A DNA stretch of 13,816 bases, taken from contig CBDUCL010000061.1 in the NCBI GenBank assembly GCA_965365625.1, positions 1 through 13,816 on the forward strand, given 5' to 3'. The notes beneath the pieces are model-generated. The model saw only the letters and a list, made by a program, of their open reading frames with translations, was not told where the DNA came from and did not search any database. Made by a program: the position numbers and the translations under genes. Origin of the DNA: CAVWCW01 sp965365625 (GTDB taxonomy: Bacteria; Pseudomonadota; Gammaproteobacteria; Chromatiales; Chromatiaceae). Positions 1-7,557 of this stretch are shown here, in pieces (the stretch's first letter is position 1; every line of letters begins with the position of its first letter).

Positions 1-765
1 CATTCCCGCTACCTGCCGGACCGGCGCGATCTGAACCGCAGCTTTCCGGGAACCGAACGCGGTTCTCTGGCGGCTCGGGTCGCGGATCTGGTGCTGCAGG
101 AGATCGTCGGTCCTTGCAGTCATGGCATCGATCTGCATACCGGGGCCTTGCACCGCAGCAATTTGCCGCAGATCCGGGCCAATTTGGACGATCCGGCCAC
201 CGAGGCCTTGGCCCGCGCTTTCGGCGCCCCGGTGCTGCTGAATTCGGACCTGCGTGACGGCTCGCTGCGGGCGGCGGCGGCGGAGCGAGGAATTCCGATG
301 CTGTTGTATGAGGCTGGCGAGGCGCTGCGCTTCGACGAGATCAGCATCCGCGGCGGGGTGGCGGGCATCGTCAACGTAATGCGCACCCTGGAAATGCTGC
401 CGGCCCTGCGAACCAGGCGCCAGCGCCACAAGGAACCGGTAGTGGCCCGCTCGAGCTTCTGGGTGCGGGCGCCCAAGGGCGGCATTGTGCGCACCCACGC
501 CAAGCTCGGGGCTCGTGTGGATAAGTCCAGCTTGCTGGGCACTGTAGCCGACCCGTTCGGCGACGAGGAGGAGCAAATCGTCAGCCCCTACAGCGGAATC
601 GTGATTGGCCGCTCCAGCCTGCCCCTGGTCAACGAGGGCGATGCCTTGTTCCATATCGCTCGCTTCCAGCGCCCTGGTGAGGCGGCGCGGGCGGTGGAGT
701 CCTATACCGAAGGCGATGTCTTTCCCGCCGAGCCCGGGATCCACGAGGAGCCCGAAATACTTTGA
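1..765 (+). CDS. Succinylglutamate desuccinylase/aspartoacylase family zinc hydrolase, 5'-truncated
   Basis: The reading frame is open from base 1 to the TGA at 763-765, so the N-terminus lies outside the window (254 residues visible). The AstE/AspA family signature RYLPDRRDLNRSFPG sits at visible residues 3-17. IDLHTG, whose histidine (visible residue 46) is the third zinc ligand in this family, and YEAGE, whose first glutamate (visible residue 104) fits the catalytic acid, follow. The other two zinc ligands (the HGNE-type motif) must be upstream. The last 110 or so residues form a lipoyl/biotinyl-like beta domain (APKGGIVRTHAKLGARVDKS, then SPYSGIVIG), common in bacterial AspA-like proteins. 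Family members hydrolyse N-acyl amino acids, but the substrate here cannot be read from the sequence. There is no neighbouring arginine succinyltransferase pathway gene, so astE itself is unlikely. Confidence 0.9.
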   Translation, partial: HSRYLPDRRDLNRSFPGTERGSLAARVADLVLQEIVGPCSHGIDLHTGALHRSNLPQIRANLDDPATEALARAFGAPVLLNSDLRDGSLRAAAAERGIPMLLYEAGEALRFDEISIRGGVAGIVNVMRTLEMLPALRTRRQRHKEPVVARSSFWVRAPKGGIVRTHAKLGARVDKSSLLGTVADPFGDEEEQIVSPYSGIVIGRSSLPLVNEGDALFHIARFQRPGEAARAVESYTEGDVFPAEPGIHEEPEIL

Positions 766-784
766 GCGTTCGCGAGTAAGGCTA

Positions 785-813
785 TTGCCAGCATCGGCGG
801 CGGCACCTAGCAT
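785..813 (+). promoter_or_regulatory. Candidate sigma-70 promoter for the DUF2157 operon
   Basis: TTGCCA (785-790, five of six to the -35 consensus) and TAGCAT (808-813, four of six to the -10) are separated by 17 bp. They lie in the only intergenic gap before the three-gene membrane operon, placing a start site near 820 and a leader of about 35 nt. Seen by eye only. Confidence 0.4.
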
Positions 814-855
814 TGGATTCGACGGTCAAACAGGGAAGGCGGGGCGAGCAGCATT

Positions 856-2034
856 GTGAGCAAGATCGAAGCAAGGCAGGCGTTGCGGCTGTGGCGCGAG
901 GCGGGGTTGCTGGAGCCGGAGCAGTCGGAGCGCCTGGCGGCCTACCTCGACGGGCACCCGGATGCGGGGCAGGGCAGTGGCCGCATGGTCCGCATCATAT
1001 CGGTGTTCGGTGCCGTGCTGGTTGGGTTGGGCCTGATCCTGTTCGTCGCCAGCCATTGGTCGGGCATGGGACCGGCACTGCGCATTGGTATCCTATTCGG
1101 CGCCTATTGCGCGGTGGTGTCCGCGGCCCTATTGGCTCAGCGGCGGGGCTATGATCGGGTAGGGCGATCCCTCTGGTTTCTGGCTACCCTGGCGGTGGGG
1201 GCCAATATCTTCCTCATCGGCCAGATCTTCAATTTCTCTCTGACCTTTTGGCAAGCGCCCTTCCTCTGGCTGCTGGCGACCCTGGCCATGGGCTTTGCCC
1301 TGGGCTCGCGGTTGCATGCCTGGCTGGCCATCCCCCTGGCGCTGCTGACCCTGGGCTGGCTTGGCGGTGGTCAGGCCTGGTTCAGCGATGACCAACTGGA
1401 GTTTCTGTTCAGCAACCGGGGGCTGCGGCCTCTGTTGCCGCTGCTCGGACTGGGGCTGGTGGCCCTAGCCCTGCTGGTGGAACGGCTGCCGGCCTGGCGG
1501 TTTGCGGCCGGTACCTGGCTGGTTTGGGGAGCGCTGTTGATCGCCTTTCCGCTGGTGCTGGCGACGATCCACGAGGAAGTGTTGGAGGTGATGTTCCGGC
1601 TTCCGTTCACCCCCAAGCAGTGGGCGGTCATCGCCGCCTGTGTCGGACTTGCAGGGCTGGCGTTGGGTGTCGGGCGCTTCGGCTCCCGCTCCAATCGCTT
1701 GCTGCTGATCCTGGTGGCGGCCCTTTTGTTCGGCCTGTTGCTGCTGGGGAGCGGTGCCGGCACCGAGGCCGATAAGCTATTCCCCTGGTTCGTGCTGCTG
1801 GTGTTTCTGCTCGCCCTCTGGCTGACCTGGGCCGGGGTGGAGGCGGAACGCCCGGCGCTGGTCAATATCGGCGTGGCGAGCGCGGCGGTGGTGGTGATGA
1901 TCCAGTACTTTTCCTGGTCCCTGCGCCTGCTTGACCGCTCGCTGGCCTTTATCATCGGCGGACTGGTGCTGATCGCCCTGGCGGTCTGGATCGAGAAGCA
2001 GCGCCGGCGGCTGCTGGCGAGGATCGGCTCATGA
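856..2034 (+). CDS. DUF2157 domain-containing multi-pass membrane protein
   Basis: 392 residues with a GTG start preceded by GGGGCGAG about 7 nt upstream. The first 43 residues are soluble and helical (ARQALRLWREAGLLEPEQSE), the usual DUF2157 N-terminus, which begins with a short 'bottom-up' helix pair. About ten hydrophobic segments follow from M44 to the C-terminus, which ends in a basic cap (EKQRRRLLARIGS), suggesting a cytoplasmic end. The conserved first-segment pattern (FGAVLVGLGLILFVASHW) and the later FLIGQIFN motif match DUF2157 proteins as I know them. Its stop overlaps the next start by 4 nt (ATGA), so it is translationally coupled to the GDYXXLXY protein. That pairing recurs in many bacteria. 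No biochemical role has been assigned to the family. Confidence 0.88.
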   Translation: MSKIEARQALRLWREAGLLEPEQSERLAAYLDGHPDAGQGSGRMVRIISVFGAVLVGLGLILFVASHWSGMGPALRIGILFGAYCAVVSAALLAQRRGYDRVGRSLWFLATLAVGANIFLIGQIFNFSLTFWQAPFLWLLATLAMGFALGSRLHAWLAIPLALLTLGWLGGGQAWFSDDQLEFLFSNRGLRPLLPLLGLGLVALALLVERLPAWRFAAGTWLVWGALLIAFPLVLATIHEEVLEVMFRLPFTPKQWAVIAACVGLAGLALGVGRFGSRSNRLLLILVAALLFGLLLLGSGAGTEADKLFPWFVLLVFLLALWLTWAGVEAERPALVNIGVASAAVVVMIQYFSWSLRLLDRSLAFIIGGLVLIALAVWIEKQRRRLLARIGS

Positions 2035-2519
2035 CGCCCAAACTGGTTCTGGCGGTGCTGGTGCAGTTGCTGGTAATGGCACTGGTGCTGGCCCAGCCGC
2101 TGTGGGTGCGGGCCACCGGCAGCGTCGTCTACCTGGAGACCGAGAAAATGGATCCGCGGGCGCTGTTCCGCGGCGACTACGTGATCCTCGGCTACACCCT
2201 GGCCCAGGGCATACTGCCACCGGAGCAAGCCCAAGCGACGGCCCGAGACTCCACCCCGGTGTATGTCACCGTCACTGGTGAGCGCCCGGCGCGCTTCGTA
2301 TCGGTGGGCCTGGAGCCGCCCCAACTGGAGCCCGGCCAGGCCTGCATCGTTGGCCGCTCCCGGGGCCAGGGTTCGGTGGACTTTCCTCAGATCGCCCAGT
2401 TCTTCGTACCCGAAGGGACGGGCGGAGCCATCGAGCGGGCCCGCGGTGCCGACCTGTTGGCCAGGGTGGCGGTCTCGCCTGGCTGCAAGGCCCTGCTGCT
2501 CGGGCTGGAGCCGCGCTGA
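2031..2519 (+). CDS. GDYXXLXY domain-containing membrane-anchored protein
   Basis: 162 residues. An N-terminal hydrophobic segment (about residues 4-26) is followed by an extracytoplasmic beta-rich domain. The family-defining motif GDYVILGY is at residues 48-55, directly after the conserved LFRG stretch. The ATG lies inside the stop of the DUF2157 gene and is preceded by GAGGA 7 nt upstream, fixing the start. Length and domain layout are normal for the family (PF14345). Some relatives are fused to, or sit beside, DUF2157 and DUF4401 membrane proteins, so the two products probably form a complex in the inner membrane. The molecular function is unknown. Confidence 0.9.
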   Translation: MTPKLVLAVLVQLLVMALVLAQPLWVRATGSVVYLETEKMDPRALFRGDYVILGYTLAQGILPPEQAQATARDSTPVYVTVTGERPARFVSVGLEPPQLEPGQACIVGRSRGQGSVDFPQIAQFFVPEGTGGAIERARGADLLARVAVSPGCKALLLGLEPR

Positions 2520-2543
2520 CGGGCGACTGGATGGGGGCTGACC

Positions 2544-4238
2544 GTGCACAAAGGTAAGGCGCTTTCGCCTTTGGCGGCCGGCGCGATACTCTTGCTGTTT
2601 GGCGGGCTCGGCGGCGCCATCTTCTGGCTCTATTCCCTGGCCAGCGAGCTGCCGCGGCTGACGCACCTGCGCCTGGACCCAGAGGGCCCGCTGCACGCCA
2701 TGCTGGGCAGCGAACTCTACCGCTTCGACCGCGAAGGGAAGTTTAGCCAGCGCATCGATCTTGGGCGACTCGGCGCGAGCGGCCGGATCGGCGGCTTCGC
2801 CTTCTTCTTAAACGGCGATCTGTTGTTGCGCCAGGGTCCTGACCCGCGCAGCCTTTGGTTCAATATCCAGCGCTTTTTGCGCCATACCAATACCACCCCG
2901 GATACCAGCGTTCCTGGGGCCGATGGCGGGCTGATCCGCTGCCGCCTGGAAGACCAGCGATGTCGCCCGTTCGGCGAGCCGCCGTTGAACCTCAATGATG
3001 CCTTTCACCTGGACGTGGATTGGGCGACGGACCGGGTATTTCTGGCCTCCAGCTCCCACCATCGTATGCAGGTGTTCGATGCCGAGGGCCAGCGCCTGGC
3101 CCAGCTGGAGCAGGGTCTGCGATTCCCCAATCAGTTAGTCTACCTAGAGGGCAGGTTGTATCTGGCCAACACCAATCGGCATGAGATCAGCGTGTTCGAG
3201 TTGGAAGCCGATCGCTTGCAGCCCCGACCCGAGCAAGGCTTTCGCACCGATCCCCGCGGCGCCGAGCTCGGGCCTAACGTCTGGCCCAGCGCTTTGCTGC
3301 TGTCGGAGCAAGAAACCTGGGTAGTCAATTCCGATCGCGAGATGGCGCGGGGACTGGGGCTGAGGTTCAGCCCGAAGGGCAGGCTGCTCGGGCGCTTGGC
3401 GGCCCCGGCCGGGGCCGATATTTTTTCCCTGGTCCGCTTTGGCGATCAGGTATTGGCCAGCGATTACGCCCGCAACCGGATCTATCGATTCGACCTGGGC
3501 GGTGAGTTTCTGGGCGACTTCGACGCCGGCCCTATGGATCGGCGAATAGCGGACCTGGAGCGGCAGCGGGGCGAGTACCGCTGGTGGATGCACTGGCTGA
3601 TCGGCCTGTTCGTGGTGGCCCTGGTGGCGGGGATTGCGCTGGGCGTAAGGCAAGAATTCGCGGGGCTGCCGGCGGCTCCACCGCCGATGGGGGCTGCGGA
3701 CCCCAGCGCGATTCGGGCGCGGAACTCGATCCAATGGATCGAACCGACAGTCTCGGTTCAGCGCCAAGCTCGGGGCAACTGGGTCTTGTTTGGCTGCCTG
3801 GCGCTGCCGATCATTGTCGTGTTCTGGCTCAGGCGCGATGTATTTTCGTTACAGATTTGGCTTGCCTGCGGTCTTCTGCTGCTCCTGTGGGGCTGGTTCG
3901 CCTGGTTCCAGCAGGGCCTGGGCCGGCAGCGCATCGGCGTCGACGGGGGCCTGCTGATCCTGCGCGACGGCCGGGGGCGGTATGCGGAGGGCGAGGGCGC
4001 GCGCATCCGCTACGCCCCGGATCACCTGATGATTGATGGAGTCGCGGTCTGGCTGCGCACGCCGACTCCGGTGTTTCCCACCGCCAGTCTGGTAACGCAG
4101 GTCTATCCGCTGCTCAAGGAAGCCGAGTCGGTGAGCCCGCGGGAGATGCAGTGGTTGCGGATTAGGTCGCACCCCTACAAGAGCTTGGCCATCGCGCTTG
4201 GCGTAATGCTGGTCGCCGGCGCATTGCTATGGCGCTGA
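2544..4238 (+). CDS. Membrane-anchored beta-propeller-like (NHL/SMP-30-like) protein, function unknown
   Basis: 564 residues starting at GTG 2544, with GGGGG 6 nt upstream and only 24 nt after the previous stop. TM1 is at about residues 11-31. A large domain of about 310 residues follows, probably periplasmic, with repeated blade-like units of the form 'x-L-A-x-x-x-x-x-R-I-x-x-F-x-x-x-G' (HHRMQVFDAEGQRLAQL, NRHEISVFELEADRLQ, ARNRIYRFDLGGEFLGDF), as in NHL or SMP-30 propellers. TM2 (about 349-367) precedes a linker. TM3 and TM4 (about 412-431 and 435-455) lead to a small domain of about 90 residues, and the protein ends in TM5 (about 547-563). I do not recognise a named family for the whole protein. 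Position and spacing make it the third member of the DUF2157 operon, perhaps as a sensor or ligand-binding partner (inference). Confidence 0.75.
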   Translation: MHKGKALSPLAAGAILLLFGGLGGAIFWLYSLASELPRLTHLRLDPEGPLHAMLGSELYRFDREGKFSQRIDLGRLGASGRIGGFAFFLNGDLLLRQGPDPRSLWFNIQRFLRHTNTTPDTSVPGADGGLIRCRLEDQRCRPFGEPPLNLNDAFHLDVDWATDRVFLASSSHHRMQVFDAEGQRLAQLEQGLRFPNQLVYLEGRLYLANTNRHEISVFELEADRLQPRPEQGFRTDPRGAELGPNVWPSALLLSEQETWVVNSDREMARGLGLRFSPKGRLLGRLAAPAGADIFSLVRFGDQVLASDYARNRIYRFDLGGEFLGDFDAGPMDRRIADLERQRGEYRWWMHWLIGLFVVALVAGIALGVRQEFAGLPAAPPPMGAADPSAIRARNSIQWIEPTVSVQRQARGNWVLFGCLALPIIVVFWLRRDVFSLQIWLACGLLLLLWGWFAWFQQGLGRQRIGVDGGLLILRDGRGRYAEGEGARIRYAPDHLMIDGVAVWLRTPTPVFPTASLVTQVYPLLKEAESVSPREMQWLRIRSHPYKSLAIALGVMLVAGALLWR

Positions 4239-4275
4239 ACAGCGGCGGTTCGTTGCCGACGCTGTTCCGGATTTT
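4237..4275 (+). terminator. Probable terminator hairpin of the DUF2157 operon
   Basis: GAACAGCG (4237-4244) pairs perfectly with CGCTGTTC (4260-4267). Inner CGG/CCG bases extend the stem, and ATTTT follows at 4271-4275. The left arm begins inside the stop codon. The T-run is short, so efficiency is uncertain. Confidence 0.45.
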
Positions 4276-4310
4276 CGCGATGTGGTAGTTTCCTCTCGGA
4301 GGTGTACCGA

Positions 4311-4742
4311 ATGAACAGACCGAATACCAAACGCTTGGCTTGGGCCCTTGGCCTGACCGCCACCCTTGCCCTGTCGCTGGCTCAGGCATCGAGTCCCTGG
4401 AGTTGGCTCAAAGATACCCCCGCCAGCCGCTTCACCGAGCAGGATTGGACCATGATGCGGGCGGCCCATGCCGAGGCGCTGGAACACGGTGCAGACGGGT
4501 CCGAGACCCGTTGGGAAAACCCGGAAACCGGCAATACCGGCAGCATCACGCCGCTCACCACGACAGAAGGCGAGAGCGGGACCTGTCGCGAAGCGCGAAT
4601 CGTAAATCGTTCCGGGCAAGCCTCTGGGGACTCGACCTATCGTTTCTGCCGGCAGGAGGACGGGGCCTGGATGGTCCAGCGGCAACCGAGCGAAAGCGAA
4701 CCCCAGGTCCGTCCGTCGTTGCTGGAGCAGGAGGAGCCGTGA
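4311..4742 (+). CDS. 17 kDa surface-antigen-like (RT0821/Lpp0805-type) exported protein
   Basis: 143 residues from ATG 4311. I chose this start over the in-frame GTG at 4302 because GGAGG (4298-4302) lies 8 nt before the ATG and overlaps the GTG. A signal peptide ends near AQA (24-26). The mature part carries W68-ENPETGNTGSITP, T91-C92-R and YRFC113-R followed by DGAW. This matches the order of the C-terminal domain of 17 kDa outer-membrane antigens as I recall it (W-x-NP-x-SG-N-x-G-x-VTP, then CR, then C-x-x-x-DG-x-W). The glycine-zipper part and the lipobox found in many relatives are absent here, so this looks like a soluble periplasmic or loosely attached version. The two cysteines could form a disulfide. 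The next gene overlaps it by 4 nt. Confidence 0.72.
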   Translation: MNRPNTKRLAWALGLTATLALSLAQASSPWSWLKDTPASRFTEQDWTMMRAAHAEALEHGADGSETRWENPETGNTGSITPLTTTEGESGTCREARIVNRSGQASGDSTYRFCRQEDGAWMVQRQPSESEPQVRPSLLEQEEP

Positions 4743-5050
4743 GCAGAACGCCAGCGTTTATTCTCGCGGCTGCGGTGGTGCTGGGTCTAGGTTCGGCCCA
4801 ACTCGCGGCCGAGGACATGAGCGCCGAAGAGTTTGCTGCCAAGGCCGGCTCCCTGGGCGACGCGGTCAACGCCTCCGGCAACGAATCCGCCGAGTGTCTG
4901 GAATTGAAAAGGCGTGCCGAAGAATTGGTCGGACGCCCCCAGCTTCGGCATACCGCGATGGAGGAATACCGGGCTGTTTGCCTGGGCGGTGGCAGCCCGA
5001 TTCTGCCCACCGACAACTCGGCCCAGTTCGACGGTCCACCCAGGAACTGA
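4739..5050 (+). CDS. Small exported two-cysteine protein of unknown function
   Basis: 103 residues from GTG 4739, which overlaps the stop of the surface-antigen-like gene (GTGA) and has GGAGG 4 nt upstream. Longer upstream readings of the same frame run antiparallel to nothing known and lack a signal sequence, whereas this start gives a clean one (residues 1-24, ending ...AQLAA before EDMSAEEF). The mature part is about 80 residues, helical and charged, with two cysteines (SAECLE and AVCLGG) that could pair in the periplasm. I do not recognise the family. Coupled translation suggests it works with the preceding exported protein. Confidence 0.65.
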   Translation: MSRTPAFILAAAVVLGLGSAQLAAEDMSAEEFAAKAGSLGDAVNASGNESAECLELKRRAEELVGRPQLRHTAMEEYRAVCLGGGSPILPTDNSAQFDGPPRN

Positions 5051-5110
5051 GCCCGGCGCGGGCAGCGGGGTTGGTCCCGCATTGCCGCCTTCGCCCCTCC
5101 GACGCCTCCG

Positions 5111-5854
5111 TTGCTAAACCAACCGACCGAGATCGCCGCGGCAGCACTCGCCCTGTTTCTCGCCTACGGCTTGCGCGCCGTTACCGGCTTCGGCTCGGCC
5201 CTGGTGTCGGTGCCCCTGCTCAGCCTGTTCCTTCCGCTGCAACTGGTGGTGCCCTGGATCGTAGCGCTCGACGTGGCCGCCGCATTCCTGCTTACCGGTG
5301 CCAGCTGGCGCAAGCGGGAGGTGGATTGGGGCGAGATCCGCTGGCTGTTGCCGCCCGCTCTGCTGGGCATCCTGCTCGGCTTGGTACTATTGGTGGAACT
5401 GCCGCAACGGGCGCTGGCCCTGGGGCTGGGTGGGCTGATTATCCTGTTCGGCCTGCGCAGTCTGCTGGATTTGCATGGAGAGCGGCCGATTTCCCGCGGC
5501 TGGGCAGTGCCCGCGGGCGCGCTGGGGGGTGCCATAGGCTCTCTGTTCGCCACCGGCGGTCCGCCCTTCGTCATCTATCTCAGCCATCGTATCCGGAACA
5601 AGGTACACCTGCGTGCAACCCTGTCGGGGCTGTTCCTGATCGAGGGAGGCCTACGGCTGATCGCTTTCGTGGCAGCGGGTCTGCTGGCCCAGGAGGGGAT
5701 GGTTCTGGCCCTGCTGTTGGGGGCACCGGTGATGGGGTTGGCCCTGTTTGCCGGCCATCATGTTCACCTCAGCATGAGCCAGCGACAGGTGTTTCGGCTG
5801 GTGGGCGTCCTGCTGGTGGTCAGCGGCTGCGCTTTGATATGGCGCTGGCTTTGA
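5111..5854 (+). CDS. TauE/SafE-family (TSUP) anion permease
   Basis: 247 residues with about eight hydrophobic segments in two similar halves. The family motif TGFGSALVSVP stands near the end of the first segment, and the second half carries ATGGPPFVIYLSH, also typical of TSUP permeases. The family exports or imports sulfur-containing or carboxylate anions (sulfite, taurine, sulfoacetate). The substrate cannot be told here. The start is taken as TTG 5111, with no clear Shine-Dalgarno. There is no in-frame ATG or GTG between the previous stop (5050) and TTG 5111, and the next in-frame GTG would delete part of the first segment. The 60 nt gap to the previous gene suggests co-transcription. Confidence 0.88.
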   Translation: MLNQPTEIAAAALALFLAYGLRAVTGFGSALVSVPLLSLFLPLQLVVPWIVALDVAAAFLLTGASWRKREVDWGEIRWLLPPALLGILLGLVLLVELPQRALALGLGGLIILFGLRSLLDLHGERPISRGWAVPAGALGGAIGSLFATGGPPFVIYLSHRIRNKVHLRATLSGLFLIEGGLRLIAFVAAGLLAQEGMVLALLLGAPVMGLALFAGHHVHLSMSQRQVFRLVGVLLVVSGCALIWRWL

Positions 5855-5864
5855 GCCCGGCGGC

Positions 5865-5892
5865 TTGCGCCAAAGGCGCGATACCGTATTAT
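5865..5892 (+). promoter_or_regulatory. Candidate promoter upstream of the Ala/Pro-rich membrane protein
   Basis: TTGCGC (5865-5870) and TATTAT (5887-5892) are 16 bp apart in the 151-base gap before the gene starting at 6006. The -35 element overlaps a small hairpin GCGCC-AAA-GGCGC (5867-5879) that could instead be the weak end of the permease transcript, but no T-run follows it. Confidence 0.35.
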
Positions 5893-6005
5893 GGCAAGGG
5901 TCGGCAATTTCATAACAAGCGGTTCCAACCCTGACACCCGCGACCGGCCCAACGCGGCCTGGCACGGGTTCGGCGATGCCGAGGCAACCAGAGGAGACAC
6001 TAAGC

Positions 6006-7046
6006 ATGAGCAGTAACGAGGCCAGTGCGGCCCCGGCCCCGGGCGGGATCGGGCTTTGGGTCAAAGTCTTTATCGTCGTGGCATTGGTGATCGCAGGCTA
6101 CGCCTACATCTGGTCCCTGGTGCACTCGGGATCCGGCCAAACGGCGACGGCCGGCGCCAAGCCGCAAGCGGTGATCTCGGTGCCGAAGGCCGGTCCCTCG
6201 CCGGCGCAAATCCCTGCCGAGCCGACCCCGGCGAGCAAAGCCCAGCCTGAGGCGCCGGGCAGTGTATCCTTCGGGCCCGGGGAGCCAACTGCGAACCGCG
6301 CTGCTTCGATGCCGACAGCGGCGACCCAGGCGCAAGGCGCCGCCTCAGACGCCGGAGCAACCACGGGGGCTCCTGGGGTAGTCGGATCGGAAGCGTTCCG
6401 AGAAACCTCGGCTGCTCCGGAATCGGCTGCGAAAGACCCGGTTCCCGCACCCGAGAGTTTGCCCGGTGCGCGCGCGGCTACGGCAACCCCAACCTCTGGT
6501 TCGGCAGCCGCTGGGACACAACCGGCCAGGGCTGCTGCTGAAGAACAGGTGCCGGAAACCCGCCCGACCACGAGCGCAGCGGCGATACCGCAAGCGGCTT
6601 CCGAGTCGGTGGCGACGCCGACCGTAGCCGATTCGAGCCCGGAAACCGACAGGGCCGTTGTCGAACCGGTTGCCGCAGCTTCAGATACCAGCGAGGCGCC
6701 AGCGGTTGGGCCCGCCGCCGAAGCCGAATCGGCCGCGCAGTCAACCCGCCGACCAATGGCGAGCGTACCTGCCGAATCAGGGGCGGTCGCCGCGCCTGGT
6801 GAAGGTTTCCGGGCGTATCACTACCGCCCCCGAGTACCGGACCTAATGCGCGAGTTCCAACAGCTGCGGGCCGAGGCGAGGGCGGAGCGCGCCGGCGGCG
6901 CTGGCTACGGACCCGGTTACGGTTATCCGGGTCCATACCCCGGTGCCGGTGGAGGCCGGGGCTATGGTCCGGCTTACTACGGCTACCCTTATGGCCCCCG
7001 GCCCGGCGTGCCGCCGACAGGTATTCCCGCTCGGGCGCCGCAGTAG
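6006..7046 (+). CDS. Single-TM protein with Ala/Pro/Thr/Glu-rich linker and Gly/Tyr/Pro-rich C-terminus
   Basis: 346 residues from ATG 6006, chosen because AGAGGAG (5991-5997) lies 8 nt upstream. An earlier in-frame ATG (5976) would put the Shine-Dalgarno inside the gene. Residues 1-17 are short and polar, and a single TM at about 18-39 acts as signal anchor. About 225 residues (40-265) of low-complexity Ala/Pro/Thr/Ser/Glu sequence probably span periplasm or peptidoglycan. The end is more structured: a basic-acidic helix (LMREFQQLRAEARAERA, about 280-296), then from about residue 300 a run of GY, GP, YP and GGG repeats (GYGPGYGYPGPYPGAGGG). The tail resembles in composition the Gly/Tyr-rich sulfur globule proteins and other tail-type surface proteins, but composition alone does not prove kinship. 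Function unknown. Confidence 0.75.
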   Translation: MSSNEASAAPAPGGIGLWVKVFIVVALVIAGYAYIWSLVHSGSGQTATAGAKPQAVISVPKAGPSPAQIPAEPTPASKAQPEAPGSVSFGPGEPTANRAASMPTAATQAQGAASDAGATTGAPGVVGSEAFRETSAAPESAAKDPVPAPESLPGARAATATPTSGSAAAGTQPARAAAEEQVPETRPTTSAAAIPQAASESVATPTVADSSPETDRAVVEPVAAASDTSEAPAVGPAAEAESAAQSTRRPMASVPAESGAVAAPGEGFRAYHYRPRVPDLMREFQQLRAEARAERAGGAGYGPGYGYPGPYPGAGGGRGYGPAYYGYPYGPRPGVPPTGIPARAPQ

Positions 7047-7098
7047 GCTCCGGCAAGCGCACTGCGATCAGGGCTGCGGGCTCAGCAGTCGGGGCTTA

Positions 7099-7557
7099 AT
7101 GATCCAGGAACTGGTATCCGGCGGCCAGACTGGGGTCGACCGAGCGGCCCTGGATCTGGCGCTGGAACTGGGCATTGCCTGCAGCGGCTGGTGCCCTAGG
7201 GGCCGGAAAGCGGCGGACGGGCCGCTGCCATCCAGCTACCCGCTGCGGGAAACCCTGAGCGCGGACTATTCCGAGCGCACCCGGCTCAATGTCCGCGACA
7301 GCGATGCCACCCTAATCCTCTGTGCTGGCCCGCTGAGCGGTGGCACCGCCTACACCGCGGAAATCGCCGCAAGTCTCGGTCGGCCGCTGCGGATCGTCGA
7401 TCCGCGGCAGCGCGACGAACTGCAGGCGGTGCGCCAATGGCTGGTCGACGAACGGGTCGCGTGCCTGAACTTGGCTGGCCCCAGGGAGCAGGAGCAGCCC
7501 GGCATCTATTGGCTCGCGTATCGCTGGCTATTGGATTTGTTCGGCGCCGATGGCTGA
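7099..7557 (+). CDS. Putative molybdenum carrier protein (YpsA/LSDAT-like, PF12694)
   Basis: 152 residues from ATG 7099. Upstream in-frame codons to 6943 lie inside the preceding gene and give no conserved sequence. Hallmarks of the family are the N-terminal SGGQTGVDRAALDLALELG loop, GWCPRGRKAADG, YPLRET, the downstream ERTRLNVRDSDATLIL strand, and GPLSGGT. Together these make the Rossmann-like nucleotide/cofactor pocket shared with LSDAT and MoCo-carrier proteins. Length is typical. The name rests on similarity to a Mo-cofactor carrier described in algae, and bacterial members may bind another ligand. There is no molybdopterin gene nearby. It follows the previous stop by 52 nt. The Shine-Dalgarno is weak (GGGG at 7091-7094). 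Confidence 0.85.
   Translation: MIQELVSGGQTGVDRAALDLALELGIACSGWCPRGRKAADGPLPSSYPLRETLSADYSERTRLNVRDSDATLILCAGPLSGGTAYTAEIAASLGRPLRIVDPRQRDELQAVRQWLVDERVACLNLAGPREQEQPGIYWLAYRWLLDLFGADG

Noticed and set aside
1371..2696. 441-codon open frame on the minus strand across three plus-strand genes
   Set aside because: It crosses gene boundaries of a clearly coding operon and its product is low-complexity Q/R/P-rich sequence without motifs.
6658..7046. Reading the Gly/Tyr tail as a true sulfur globule protein
   Set aside because: Similarity is compositional. Known sulfur globule proteins are short with a cleaved signal peptide, whereas this one has a long stalk and a membrane anchor.
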